From: Paraburkholderia sp. UYCP14C
GTDB taxonomy: Bacteria > Pseudomonadota > Gammaproteobacteria > Burkholderiales > Burkholderiaceae
Assembly (NCBI RefSeq): GCF_004197395.1
Contig: NZ_SELS01000015.1
Coordinates: 62,001-126,000, forward strand
DNA length: 64,000 bases
Direction: 5' to 3'
Part shown: in pieces, positions 56,496 through 64,000 of the stretch
How the letters are laid out: every line of letters begins with the position of its first letter
Position numbering within the stretch: the stretch's first letter is position 1
Notes under the pieces: generated by a model
Seen by the model: the letters and a program-made list of their open reading frames with translations, nothing else
Databases searched by the model: none
What the model was told of the DNA's origin: nothing
Position numbers and translations under genes: made by a program

Positions 56496-57767
56496 TCACG
56501 CCGACGTGCCGCGCGCTTCCAGATACGCGCATACGCCCCGGCCAGCCACCAGCCCGCTGGCAAAACAGGCGGTCAGCAGATAGCCGCCGGTCGGGGCTTC
56601 CCAATCGAGCATTTCGCCCGCGCAGAATGCGCCGGGCATCCGGTCGATCATCAACTGCGCGTCCAGCGCCTCGAACGGGATGCCGCCCGCCGTGCTGATC
56701 GCTTCGTCGATCGGTCGCGCGCGCAGCAGTCGCACCGGGAGTGCCTTGATCGCGTGGGCGAGGCCGCACGCGTCGGCGAATGCTTCTTTCGACAGAATCT
56801 CGTGCAATAACGCCAGCTTGACCCCGCCGATCCCGATCCGCCCATGCAGATGACTCGCGATCGAGCGCGAACCGCGCGGCCGCGTCACTTCTTCGACGAC
56901 CCGCTCGAGTGGCAAGCCCGGCGTGAGATCCAGCGCGATCGTGAGCTCGCCGTCGGCGAGAATCCGCTCGCGGATCGGCGCCGACAACGCGTAAATCAGG
57001 CTCCCTTCGAGGCCCGTTTCGGTCAAAAGTATTTCACCTTGTCGATTGTGGACTTTTCCGTCTACATCGTTGAGCGAGATCGCGACCGGCTTGATCGGCT
57101 GACCGGCGAAACGCTCGCGCAGATACGGGCTCCAGTCGGCGTCGAAGCCGCAGTTGGCCGGACGCAGAGGCGTTACCGGCACGTCGCGCGACGTCATCAG
57201 GGGCACCCACGCGGCATCGGAGCCGAGCCGCGGCCAACTGGCGCCGCCGAGCGCGAACACGACCGCGTCGCAGCTAACCGTCTGCTCACCGTCGGGCGTG
57301 TCGAAGCGCAGCGCGTACGCGGCGCCGGCTTCGGACGTCGGCGCCCAGCCGCTCCACTTGTGACGCATATGGAACTGCACGCCCGCTTCGCGCAGCCGAT
57401 GCAGCCACGCGCGCAGCATCGGCGCGGCCTTCATGTCCGACGGGAACACGCGCCCCGAACTGCCGACGAACGTCTCGACGCCCAATTCGGTGAGCCACGC
57501 GCGCAGTGCGTCGGGCCCGAACGCGTCGAGCAATGGCGCGATGCGCTCGCGACGCGCGCCGTAGCGGTCGAGAAACGGCTCGAGGGCTTCCGAATGGGTG
57601 ATGTTCATGCCGCCTTTGCCCGCCATCAGGAATTTGCGGCCGACCGACGGCATCGCGTCGTACACGTGGACTTGCACGCCGCGCCGGGCAAGCGTCTCGG
57701 CGGCCATCAGGCCGGCGGGGCCGCCGCCGATCACGGCGACGCGGGCGGAATCGAGCGAGGATGGCAT
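56496..57767 (-). CDS. NAD(P)/FAD-dependent oxidoreductase (TIGR03862/HI0933-like flavoprotein)
   Basis: 423 residues. Rossmann motif AVIGGGPAGLMAAETLARRG, the family-typical GRKFLMAGKGGMNITHSE, VFALGGASWPRLGSD, and C-terminal FCAGEMLDWEAPTGGYLL. Flavoproteins of this kind have no firmly assigned function. Around residues 235-248 (DVDGKVHNRQGEILL) the codons turn AT-rich (AAT, CGA, ATA, CTT, TTG), exactly where the DNA resembles the nearby repeat array. The gene is convergent with the methyltransferase (15 bp between stops). Confidence 0.88.
   Translation of the reverse strand: MPSSLDSARVAVIGGGPAGLMAAETLARRGVQVHVYDAMPSVGRKFLMAGKGGMNITHSEALEPFLDRYGARRERIAPLLDAFGPDALRAWLTELGVETFVGSSGRVFPSDMKAAPMLRAWLHRLREAGVQFHMRHKWSGWAPTSEAGAAYALRFDTPDGEQTVSCDAVVFALGGASWPRLGSDAAWVPLMTSRDVPVTPLRPANCGFDADWSPYLRERFAGQPIKPVAISLNDVDGKVHNRQGEILLTETGLEGSLIYALSAPIRERILADGELTIALDLTPGLPLERVVEEVTRPRGSRSIASHLHGRIGIGGVKLALLHEILSKEAFADACGLAHAIKALPVRLLRARPIDEAISTAGGIPFEALDAQLMIDRMPGAFCAGEMLDWEAPTGGYLLTACFASGLVAGRGVCAYLEARGTSA
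57023..57068. repeat. Partial copy of the 54.7-55.2 kb repeat inside a coding gene
   Basis: On the + strand TCAAAA, then TTTCACCTTGTCGAT (15 nt identical to unit 2), then TGTGGAC-N6-GTCTAC. The last part keeps stem B (GTGGAC 57048-57053 with GTCTAC 57060-57065, fully paired). The CACGATATC portion is missing. Antisense to the flavoprotein gene. Confidence 0.6.
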
Positions 57768-58229
57768 GCGGTTCAGCGGATCAGGGGGAGAACAGGCGGT
57801 GCAACGCGGCGACCGGGGGGACGGGCGCCGCGAAGGGCGCTATTGTCACACCGCGGGCGGTGGCCGGCAAACGACGTCGAACGCTGTCGAACACTGCTGA
57901 ACACTGCTGAACACTGCGCGGTGCAGGCCAGCAGGGGGATCTCCAGTTCAGCTGGCCGATGCGATCGCCGCAGACCGGAAAATACTCGATTCAGTCTTTC
58001 TCCCGGCGGTGGCGCATTGCGTTCACCGCTTGGCTCGCGCCGCACGCGACCTATACTTTCAATCATCTTCCATCGGACGCCGTTCGCGTCCTTCCGCGCG
58101 TCAATCCCCAATCACGTCACTTTCGACACAGCCGCTGCGACGCGCTTCACTGCCGCGCAGCAGCAGCCGACGCGCGCATTGCGTGTTGAATCGATGGAGG
58201 GGTCGATCGTCTGAATAAAGGAGGTTGCC
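57768..58229. other. Divergent gap between flavoprotein and DUF1059 genes
   Basis: 462 bp. Contains the 10-bp direct repeats described at 57875-57914; otherwise no convincing gene, RNA or terminator. Presumed promoters for both flanking genes. Confidence 0.35.
57875..57914. repeat. Four decamer direct repeats
   Basis: CGTCGAACGC, TGTCGAACAC, TGCTGAACAC and TGCTGAACAC in tandem, one helical turn apart, about 110 bp upstream of the flavoprotein start. Could be a regulator-binding array or slippage product. Confidence 0.7.
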
Positions 58230-58439
58230 ATGGGCCGCAAATATATCGACTGTCGCGAGTTTCCGAGCGAAACGAACTGCACTGTCGCGCTATCCGCCGA
58301 CAGCGACGGTGAACTGCTCGAAGCCGCGGTCCAGCATGCCGTCAGCGTTCACAAGCACGCGGATTCGCCAGAGCTGCGCGCGCAACTGAAGACGCTATTT
58401 CACGACGGCACGCCACCCGTGGAGGCGCCGCGCGCTTGA
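58230..58439 (+). CDS. DUF1059-family small protein
   Basis: 69 residues. MGRKYIDCREFPSETNCTVALSADSDGELLEAAVQHAVSVH matches the DUF1059 pattern (two Cys, then a helix with a conserved His). A strong AAAGGAGG lies upstream of the ATG. Function unknown. Confidence 0.85.
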   Translation: MGRKYIDCREFPSETNCTVALSADSDGELLEAAVQHAVSVHKHADSPELRAQLKTLFHDGTPPVEAPRA

Positions 58440-58574
58440 GACAACCGTGGAGGGGGAGTGCGGAAGGCAGCATCGCGAGCGGCATCGAGCCACCCGCGCG
58501 CGGTCGTGTTGCAGCTGTATTGTCGTGACACGAGAAACGCGATACCAGGCCATCCTGATCAACATGCCGGAGCG

Positions 58575-58895
58575 CTAACCCGGATAGGCTTCGTCGACCT
58601 TCAGCCCGGCGAGCTTGAAGATCACCCGTAGCGTTTGCGGCTTGATGTCGCGTCTCGACGCGAGCGTCGTCATCACGAAGTCGAGCACCTTCGCGTACTT
58701 GAGCATCGTCAGGCAGGTCTCGAGGTCGACGCTGCCGTCGCGCATGACTTCGGCGAGCCGCAGCATTTCCGTGGAGATGTCGCGTGCCATCTCCAGCTCG
58801 AGTTGCTGTTTCTCCGACCATGCCGGCGCGGCGGTAAGCTTCGCCAGCATTTCCTGGAACTTCTGGTCGACATTTCCGTTGGGTACCGTATCCAT
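58575..58895 (-). CDS. Hypothetical protein, mostly helical
   Basis: 106 residues from ATG 58895 (GAGG upstream); 58916 is an alternative. Predicted helical throughout (QKFQEMLAKLTAAPAWSEKQQLELEMARDI; LETCLTMLKYAKVLDFVMTTL). No signal peptide or domain I can name. Confidence 0.6.
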   Translation of the reverse strand: MDTVPNGNVDQKFQEMLAKLTAAPAWSEKQQLELEMARDISTEMLRLAEVMRDGSVDLETCLTMLKYAKVLDFVMTTLASRRDIKPQTLRVIFKLAGLKVDEAYPG

Positions 58896-59284
58896 TGCCG
58901 CCTCATCTGTGATCATCCGAGCGCGCGACCGCCTGCAAAGCCGGCCGCTGCTGGTTACGTAACGTTCGGCCCGTGTGTGTTCCGGGGCCGCTCTCCCCAC
59001 CTGCATCCGGTTCGCGTGTCCGGTCGCACGGCCGGACAGCCTCCTGTTTTCGGCGACATGGCTTGCACTCGCGGGATCAGCCGGCGCGCAAGCTGTTTTC
59101 AGCCATTATCGAGACACTTCCGCGCACCGCGTTTCGGCCGCGAAGTGTTCCCAGTGGATCGCCTGTCTTGCGTGATCCGTGCGGCGCGCTCGCTGGGAAT
59201 GCCGCACTTTGGGTAAACTGGCAGCAACTTTTCCCTTTTTCCGTCATCTGTCGCACGTTCGCGCTGCAATTGATGGCGGCCCAC
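58896..59284. other. Intergenic gap
   Basis: 389 bp between divergent genes. The frame of the downstream methyltransferase stays open through it, but with a composition unlike its body. Nothing else is recognised. Confidence 0.3.
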
Positions 59285-60130
59285 ATGATGTCCGGCAAAA
59301 CCCACGAAATCCGTCCCAACCAGTCCGTCGAACTGCTCAAAGAGCTCCACATCCTCACGCGTGACGGAAAGATGAATCAGGACAGCCGTCGCAAGCTCAA
59401 GCAGGTCTACCACCTGTTCCAGTTCATCGAGCCGCTGCTCAAGGACCTGAAGGACCAGCAGGGGTCGCTGACGCTCGTCGACCACGGCGCGGGCAAGTCA
59501 TACCTCGGTTTTATCCTGTACGACCTGTTTTTCAAGGAGTTTCAGGATGCCGCAGGTGGGGCTTCGCACATTTACGGCATCGAAACGCGCGAAGAACTGG
59601 TGACGAAGTCCGAAGAGCTGGCGGCGCGGCTCGGCTTCAAGGGGATGTCGTTCGTCAATCTGTCGGTGGCGGAGTCGATCACATCGACGCGTCTGCCCGG
59701 CGAAATCGACATCGTAACCGCGCTGCACGCGTGCAATACCGCCACCGACGACGCGATCCGTTTCGCGCTCAAAAAGCACGCGAAGTACATCGTCGTCGTG
59801 CCGTGCTGCCAGGCCGAGGTGGCCGGCGTGCTGCGGCAGAACAAGGGCCGAGACCTGAAGAACGCGTTGACGGAAATCTGGCGGCATCCTCTGCACACGC
59901 GCGAATTCGGCAGCCAGATCACGAACGTGCTGCGCTGCCTGCAGCTCGAAGCGCATGGCTATCAGGTCAGTGTCACCGAGCTGGTCGGCTGGGAACACTC
60001 GATGAAAAACGAGCTGATCATCGCGCAGTACAAGGATCTGCCGCGGCGCCGGCCGGCCGAGCGGCTCGGCGAGGTGCTCGACACGCTCGGGCTCGACGCG
60101 CTGAAGGAACGGTTTTTCGTGCCAGCCTGA
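59285..60130 (+). CDS. SAM-dependent methyltransferase (Methyltransf_32-like)
   Basis: About 281 residues. LVDHGAGKSYLGFILYDLF is the SAM-binding loop; IYGIETREELV, DIVTALHACNTATDDAIRFAL and VVVPCCQAEVA match the class with the HACN/PCC motifs found in predicted RNA methyltransferases. The start is unsure: ATGs at 59273, 59285 and 59288 are all in frame; the long upstream frame (to 58973) seems non-coding. Confidence 0.8.
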   Translation: MMSGKTHEIRPNQSVELLKELHILTRDGKMNQDSRRKLKQVYHLFQFIEPLLKDLKDQQGSLTLVDHGAGKSYLGFILYDLFFKEFQDAAGGASHIYGIETREELVTKSEELAARLGFKGMSFVNLSVAESITSTRLPGEIDIVTALHACNTATDDAIRFALKKHAKYIVVVPCCQAEVAGVLRQNKGRDLKNALTEIWRHPLHTREFGSQITNVLRCLQLEAHGYQVSVTELVGWEHSMKNELIIAQYKDLPRRRPAERLGEVLDTLGLDALKERFFVPA

Positions 60131-60150
60131 GGCGCGGCACAGCGCTTTAT

Positions 60151-60705
60151 TTAACGCTTCATCAACGCATCCCAGCCCGCGAGGCCAATGCGCCGCAGCG
60201 TTTCCTGATTGCGCTCGTAAATCTGTTCCGCGTCGGGAAAGGCCTGCACGGCCCGCTCGATGCTGTCTTCACGCAGCAGATGCAGGATCGGATAGGGCGC
60301 CCGGTTCGTGTAGTTTTCGATATCGTCGGGCTCGCTGCCCTCGAACTGGTAATGCGGATGAAAGCTCGCGATCTGGATCACGCCTTCCAGGCGCAACTGC
60401 CGGATCAACCGGTCGGCGAAGAACAGGCAGTCGTTGAAGTCGAGAAAGTCGCCGAACGCGCGCGGCAGGATCAGCAGCGTCGTGTCGATCGCGGCGGGGT
60501 CGGCCGCGACGAGCGTCTGCAGTTCGGCTTCCAGATCGGTCAGCACCGCTTCGAGCGTGTCCGCTTCGCTAATCGCGTAGCGGATCTGCCCCTTCACATG
60601 GACGGCCTTCGCGAACGGACACAGGTTCAGGCCGATCACGGCTTCCGTCAGCCAGTGACGGGTCGCGTCGATAACGGCATCGTGGGATTCGGCGGGCAAC
60701 GGCAT
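60151..60705 (-). CDS. DUF1415-family protein
   Basis: 184 residues. HWLTEAVIGLNLCPFAKAVHVKGQIRYA, LLILPRAFGDFLDFNDCL, and FHPHYQFEGSEPDDIENYTNRAPYPILHLLREDS are the DUF1415 hallmark blocks. Conserved in many proteobacteria; function unknown. Convergent with the methyltransferase gene. Confidence 0.9.
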   Translation of the reverse strand: MPLPAESHDAVIDATRHWLTEAVIGLNLCPFAKAVHVKGQIRYAISEADTLEAVLTDLEAELQTLVAADPAAIDTTLLILPRAFGDFLDFNDCLFFADRLIRQLRLEGVIQIASFHPHYQFEGSEPDDIENYTNRAPYPILHLLREDSIERAVQAFPDAEQIYERNQETLRRIGLAGWDALMKR

Positions 60706-60765
60706 GGCGGACGGACGCGTAACGGGGAAATCCGCAATTCTAAAGGACCCAGCTGACGGACCGGC

Positions 60766-61413
60766 TCAGCGAGCTCGCGTCTGCCCGCAAGCGGCTGCGA
60801 TCAACTGCGCGGCGACTTTCGGCGCGGCGAGAATCGGCCCGCATCCCGGCCCATAAGTCTGGCTCGCCGCATACACGCCTTCGATCAGCAGACCTAGCCC
60901 ATCGGCGAGCGCTTGCGGATCGCCGGCGCTAGCCGCCGTCGACAGCTCGACGAGGCGCGCCATCAGGCGCTGCTTGTTGCGGAACACGAACTGCCGCGCC
61001 GGATGCGCGGGATCCGCAAACTCCACCGCCACGTTCACGAACGGGCAGCCGCGGTAGTGGTCGACCGAGGCGCGCACCACGAGGTCGTCGAAGTACTGCT
61101 GAAGCTGCTTCGCCGGCTCGCCCGGATGCTTCGCGAAACTCTTTTCGACGTAGCTGAAGAACTGCTCGTCCTTCTGTTCCAGATACGCCATCACCAACTC
61201 GTCCTTCGACGAAAACTGCCGGTACAGGCTCATCTTGTTCACGCCCGCGCGCTCGACCACCGCATCGACGCCGACGGTGCGCACGCCCTCGCGATAGAAC
61301 AACTCGCTGGCCGCGCGCAGCAGATGCTGCTGCGCCTGCGGCCCGGCGGTCTGCGCGCTGCGCGCGCGCCGCGCGCGAGCAGCGGCGGGCTTGGGAGTTT
61401 CGCTGGCGGACAT
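60766..61413 (-). CDS. TetR-family transcriptional regulator
   Basis: 215 residues. N-terminal helix-turn-helix: AASELFYREGVRTVGVDAVVERAGVNKMSLYRQFSSKDELVMAYL. The C-terminal ligand domain has Cys in YRGCPFVNVAVEFADP, typical of the TetR group controlling small-molecule exporters. Divergent from the MFS gene with palindromes between. Confidence 0.92.
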   Translation of the reverse strand: MSASETPKPAAARARRARSAQTAGPQAQQHLLRAASELFYREGVRTVGVDAVVERAGVNKMSLYRQFSSKDELVMAYLEQKDEQFFSYVEKSFAKHPGEPAKQLQQYFDDLVVRASVDHYRGCPFVNVAVEFADPAHPARQFVFRNKQRLMARLVELSTAASAGDPQALADGLGLLIEGVYAASQTYGPGCGPILAAPKVAAQLIAAACGQTRAR

Positions 61414-61441
61414 GGAAAGTCACCCGAATGAAATTGACGCC

Positions 61442-61470
61442 TTGACATGTTACCGACCAGTAACTAAGAT
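61442..61470 (+). promoter_or_regulatory. Sigma-70 promoter for MFS gene with operator in the spacer
   Basis: -35 TTGACA (61442-61447), a 17-bp spacer, -10 TAAGAT (61465-61470). The spacer contains GTTAC (61449-61453) and GTAAC (61460-61464), an inverted repeat fitting a TetR-type operator that would block polymerase. Confidence 0.75.
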
Positions 61471-61480
61471 CGCAACACCA

Positions 61481-61500
61481 TTGTGACTGATCTGTCACAA
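61481..61500. promoter_or_regulatory. Second palindrome in TetR/MFS region
   Basis: TTGTGACTGATCTGTCACAA: 7-bp arms TTGTGAC/GTCACAA with a GATC core, only one mismatched pair over 20 bp. A second candidate regulator site, 11 bp beyond the -10. Confidence 0.6.
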
Positions 61501-61566
61501 GTCATTTACCGAAGTCGTAATAATGCGAACGATGCCGCCACCCGGGCAGCGTCGATGGGAGAACCG

Positions 61567-62850
61567 ATGAACTGGGCTGCGCGACTGATAGGCGGACGTT
61601 TCCACTATGGCTGGTTGACCGTCGCCGTGGTGTTCCTGGTGTTGCTCGCGGCGGCGGGGACGCGCGCGACGCCGAGCGTGATGATGGTGCCGCTCGAGCA
61701 CCAGTTCGGCTGGAGCCGCGCGACGATTTCGCTCGCGATCTCCGTGAACATCGCGCTGTACGGCTTGATGGGACCGTTCGCGGCGGCCGCGATGCAGCGC
61801 TTCGGTGTGCGTCCGACGCTGCTCGCCGCGCTCGGCACGTTGGCCGCGGGCGTGGCGCTGTCGTCGCTGATGACGCATCCGTGGCAGATGGTGCTGATCT
61901 GGGGCGTGATGGTCGGCGGATCGACGGGCGTTGCGGCGCTGTCGCTGTCGGCGACCGTGGTCACGCGCTGGTTCACGACGCGCCGCGGTCTCGTGATGGG
62001 TATCCTGACCGCCAGCTCGGCGACCGGCCAGCTGGTGTTCCTGCCGCTGCTCGCGGCGATCGCCGAGCATTACGGCTGGCGCCAGGTCGTGTGGGTCGTC
62101 GCGCTCGCGGCGGCCGTCGTGATACCGCTCGTCGCGTTTCTGCTGCCCGAGCATCCGGCCAGCATGCAGCTGCGCCCATACGGCGAACCGCACGACGCGC
62201 CGATCGCCACCACCGCCACGAAACAGAACCCGCTCGCGATCGCGTTCGGCGCGCTCGCGTCGGCGAGCAAAACGCGCGACTTCTGGCTGCTGTTCTTCAG
62301 CTTCTTTATCTGCGGGGCGAGCACCAACGGTTATGTCGGCACCCATCTGATTGCAATGTGCGGCGACTACGGGATGACCGAAGTGCAGGGCGCGTCGCTG
62401 CTCGCGGCGATGGGCGTGTTCGACCTGTTCGGCACCACGCTGTCGGGCTGGCTGTCGGACCGCTTCAATAGCCGCGTGCTGTTGTTCTGGTACTACGGGC
62501 TGCGCGGCCTGTCGCTGATGTATCTGCCGCATGCGTTCGGCATCGACTTTTTCGGACTGCCGCTGTTCGCGGTGTTCTACGGCCTCGACTGGATCGCCAC
62601 CGTGCCGCCGACCGTGCGTCTCGCCACCGACGTCTACGGCAAGGAACAGGCGCCGATCGTGTTCGGCTGGGTGGTAGCAGGCCACCAGCTCGGTGCGGCG
62701 TTCGCGGCGCTCGGCGCGGGCATGCTGCGCGCGAGCCTCGGCACCTACACGGTCGCGTCGATGATTTCCGGCGGCTTGTGCCTGATCGCCGCGGTGATCG
62801 TGCTGCGCATCAACCGCCCGGCCAAGGTGCCGACGCCGCAGGCAATCTGA
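61567..62850 (+). CDS. MFS transporter (YhjX/oxalate-formate antiporter-like)
   Basis: About 427 residues with 12 membrane helices. Helix-1 region HYGWLTVAVVFLVLLAAAGTR, APSVMMVPLEHQFGWSRATISLAIS and loop GWLSDRFNSRVLLFWYYG are typical of the OFA/monocarboxylate-like MFS group. Start at 61567, because GGGAGA lies 6 nt upstream; the earlier ATG (61555) overlaps that site. Likely repressed by the divergent TetR. Substrate unknown. Confidence 0.87.
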   Translation: MNWAARLIGGRFHYGWLTVAVVFLVLLAAAGTRATPSVMMVPLEHQFGWSRATISLAISVNIALYGLMGPFAAAAMQRFGVRPTLLAALGTLAAGVALSSLMTHPWQMVLIWGVMVGGSTGVAALSLSATVVTRWFTTRRGLVMGILTASSATGQLVFLPLLAAIAEHYGWRQVVWVVALAAAVVIPLVAFLLPEHPASMQLRPYGEPHDAPIATTATKQNPLAIAFGALASASKTRDFWLLFFSFFICGASTNGYVGTHLIAMCGDYGMTEVQGASLLAAMGVFDLFGTTLSGWLSDRFNSRVLLFWYYGLRGLSLMYLPHAFGIDFFGLPLFAVFYGLDWIATVPPTVRLATDVYGKEQAPIVFGWVVAGHQLGAAFAALGAGMLRASLGTYTVASMISGGLCLIAAVIVLRINRPAKVPTPQAI

Positions 62851-62897
62851 GGCGCCTTCGCGAACCGCGCAGATTCACGCTCCACCGATGCAACGAC

Positions 62898-62929
62898 GCA
62901 CGGCCCCGCATCGGGGCCGTGCGCGTTTT
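62898..62929 (+). terminator. Intrinsic terminator after MFS gene
   Basis: GCACGGCCCC (62898-62907) pairs with GGGGCCGTGC (62913-62922), followed by GCGTTTT. Confidence 0.85.
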
Positions 62930-63044
62930 GGCAACCAGCGCGCATAGCGCCGCGCCGCAAGTTGGAGCGCGCACCGAAAGCCCGTTATGCTATGTGGCCC
63001 CGGGCAGCCGCCCGACGATCATGAATTTCCACCGAGAGAAGCGC

Positions 63045-63638
63045 ATGGCCAACAAACCCGCCTCAACCGAAGTTGCCATTCACGAACTGATTGCAGGCCG
63101 CTGGAGCCCGCGCGCGTATTCGAGCGAGCCGGTGAGCCGCGACCAGTTGCGCGCCGTACTCGAAGCGGCGCGCTGGGCGCCGTCTTCGTATAACGCGCAG
63201 CCCTGGCGTTTCGTCGTATTCGATCGCAGCGTCGACGAAGTCGCGTTCAAGAAGGCTTTCGCCACGCTGGTGCCGTTCAATCAGGGCTGGAATGCGCCCG
63301 CGCCGGTGTTGATCGCGGTGACCGCGCATACGCTCACCAACAAGGGCGACGTGAACCGCCTCGCGTCCTACGACGCGGGCGCGGCGGCGATGTCGCTGGT
63401 GTTGCAGGCGCACGCGCTCGGCCTCGCCGCGCACCAGATGAGCGGCTTCGACGTGAACGCGTTCCGCACCACCTTCGAATTGCCGAAGGACGTCGAGCCG
63501 CTCGCGATGATCTCGCTCGGGCATTACGGCGACATCGACAAACTGGACCCGGTCCTGCGCGAACGCGAGAAGGCCCCGCGTCAGCGCGCGGCGCTCGCGG
63601 ATATCGCGTACGGCGGCGGCTGGAAGAAAGCGTTCTGA
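63045..63638 (+). CDS. Nitroreductase-family protein
   Basis: 197 residues, FMN-dependent nitroreductase fold. RWSPRAYSSEPVSRDQL, AARWAPSSYNAQPWRFVVFDR (flavin-binding Ser/Gln/Arg), LVLQAHALGLAAHQMSGFD and ISLGHYGDI. The frame is open upstream; the ATG at 63045 (MANKPASTEVA) follows GAGAGAA, with 63021 as an alternative. Substrate unknown. Confidence 0.9.
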   Translation: MANKPASTEVAIHELIAGRWSPRAYSSEPVSRDQLRAVLEAARWAPSSYNAQPWRFVVFDRSVDEVAFKKAFATLVPFNQGWNAPAPVLIAVTAHTLTNKGDVNRLASYDAGAAAMSLVLQAHALGLAAHQMSGFDVNAFRTTFELPKDVEPLAMISLGHYGDIDKLDPVLREREKAPRQRAALADIAYGGGWKKAF

Positions 63639-63716
63639 GCGACGGATTCCCGGCGCTCGCCGCGTGAGTTCGCGCAAGCGAAGCTTCAGGTTGGATAGCA
63701 CCAAAGCAGTCGAACA

Positions 63717-63742
63717 CGCGCGGCATGGGCCGCGCGTTTTTT
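63717..63742 (+). terminator. Intrinsic terminator after nitroreductase gene
   Basis: CGCGCGGC (63717-63724) pairs with GCCGCGCG (63729-63736), followed by six T. Confidence 0.85.
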
Positions 63743-64000
63743 ATTTGAAGCGTTCGACGTCGTCCTCACCGTCCGCCACGCTCGACAGTGGCGCCGCCAC
63801 ATGTTCGAGCGACTTGCGCTCCGCATCGACACCCCAGATCGCCGCGACCAGCGCCGCTGCCAGCATCAACGCGGAGCCGACCAGGTAGCCCGAAAACACC
63901 TCGCTGCGCTGATGCGTATCGATCAGCCGGCCGAAGAACGCCGGCCCGATGATGCCGCCGAGCGCGGTGCCGAACGCGTAGAAAACCGCGATCGCTAGTG
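63741..64000 (-). CDS. MFS transporter, C-terminal fragment (runs off window)
   Basis: The last 86 or so codons of a minus-strand gene ending in TAA at 63741-63743. The visible part reads FYAFGTALGGIIGPAFFGRL, a helix-11/12 MFS pattern, then a final membrane helix (LVGSALMLAAALVAAIWG) and a short acidic tail. The start lies beyond base 64000. Substrate cannot be judged. Confidence 0.75.
   Translation of the reverse strand, partial: LAIAVFYAFGTALGGIIGPAFFGRLIDTHQRSEVFSGYLVGSALMLAAALVAAIWGVDAERKSLEHVAAPLSSVADGEDDVERFK

Overview
The window is GC-rich chromosomal DNA. Its gene order (gltBD; thiOSGE-mlaFEDACB-yadGH-ibaG-murA-hisGDCBHAFIE-HIT-tatABC; htrA/nif3-petABC-sspAB-tRNA-Thr) is typical of Burkholderiaceae, most like Paraburkholderia. 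That assignment is an inference from gene order and protein style, not from a database search. I see no insertion sequence, prophage, integrase, CRISPR array or rRNA. Most of the window is housekeeping DNA, with accessory islands at about 6-19.5 kb and 48.6-64 kb.

Layout. (1) 1-6.1 kb: gltB (5' end cut by the window edge) and gltD, glutamate synthase. (2) 6.1-19.5 kb, accessory: a D-amino-acid dehydrogenase with an MFS transporter; a Tat lipoprotein of the tyrosine-phosphatase family whose catalytic Cys is Ser; a two-component system; small exported proteins with an isolated FlgH homologue; a second, kinase-less response regulator; two exported proteins; an SDR plus an SbmA/YddA-like ABC exporter. 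(3) 19.9-23.6 kb: a TPP riboswitch followed by thiO-thiS-thiG-thiE. (4) 23.7-31.5 kb: the Mla phospholipid-transport system, a YadGH-type ABC-2 transporter, ibaG and murA. (5) 31.5-39.2 kb: the full his pathway from hisG to hisE, with the short HisG that needs a HisZ encoded elsewhere. (6) 39.2-48.5 kb: HIT protein, tatABC, a DegS-like protease, Nif3-like protein, the cytochrome bc1 complex (petABC), sspA-sspB and tRNA-Thr(UGU). (7) 48.6-64 kb, accessory: SDR and alpha/beta hydrolases opposite a CGNR regulator, a Tat-exported GH28 polygalacturonase, a four-copy repeat array, methyltransferases, a flavoprotein, a TetR/MFS pair, a nitroreductase and a truncated MFS gene.

The most unusual element is the array at 54672-55204. 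Four cores of exactly 101 nt recur every 143-145 nt between the polygalacturonase terminator and a methyltransferase gene. Each core can form hairpins, and some paired positions change together between copies. A related fragment of about 45 nt lies 1.8 kb away inside the flavoprotein gene. This may be an undescribed structured RNA or repeat family. A second theme is enzyme-family proteins that lack a catalytic residue: a phosphatase (Cys to Ser), two SDRs (Tyr or Lys missing) and an alpha/beta hydrolase (Ser to Ala).

Functional links: the Tat system encoded here would export several proteins also encoded here (Rieske PetA, the phosphatase-like lipoprotein and the polygalacturonase). The TetR/MFS and CGNR/hydrolase pairs are divergent regulator-target units with visible operator-like palindromes.
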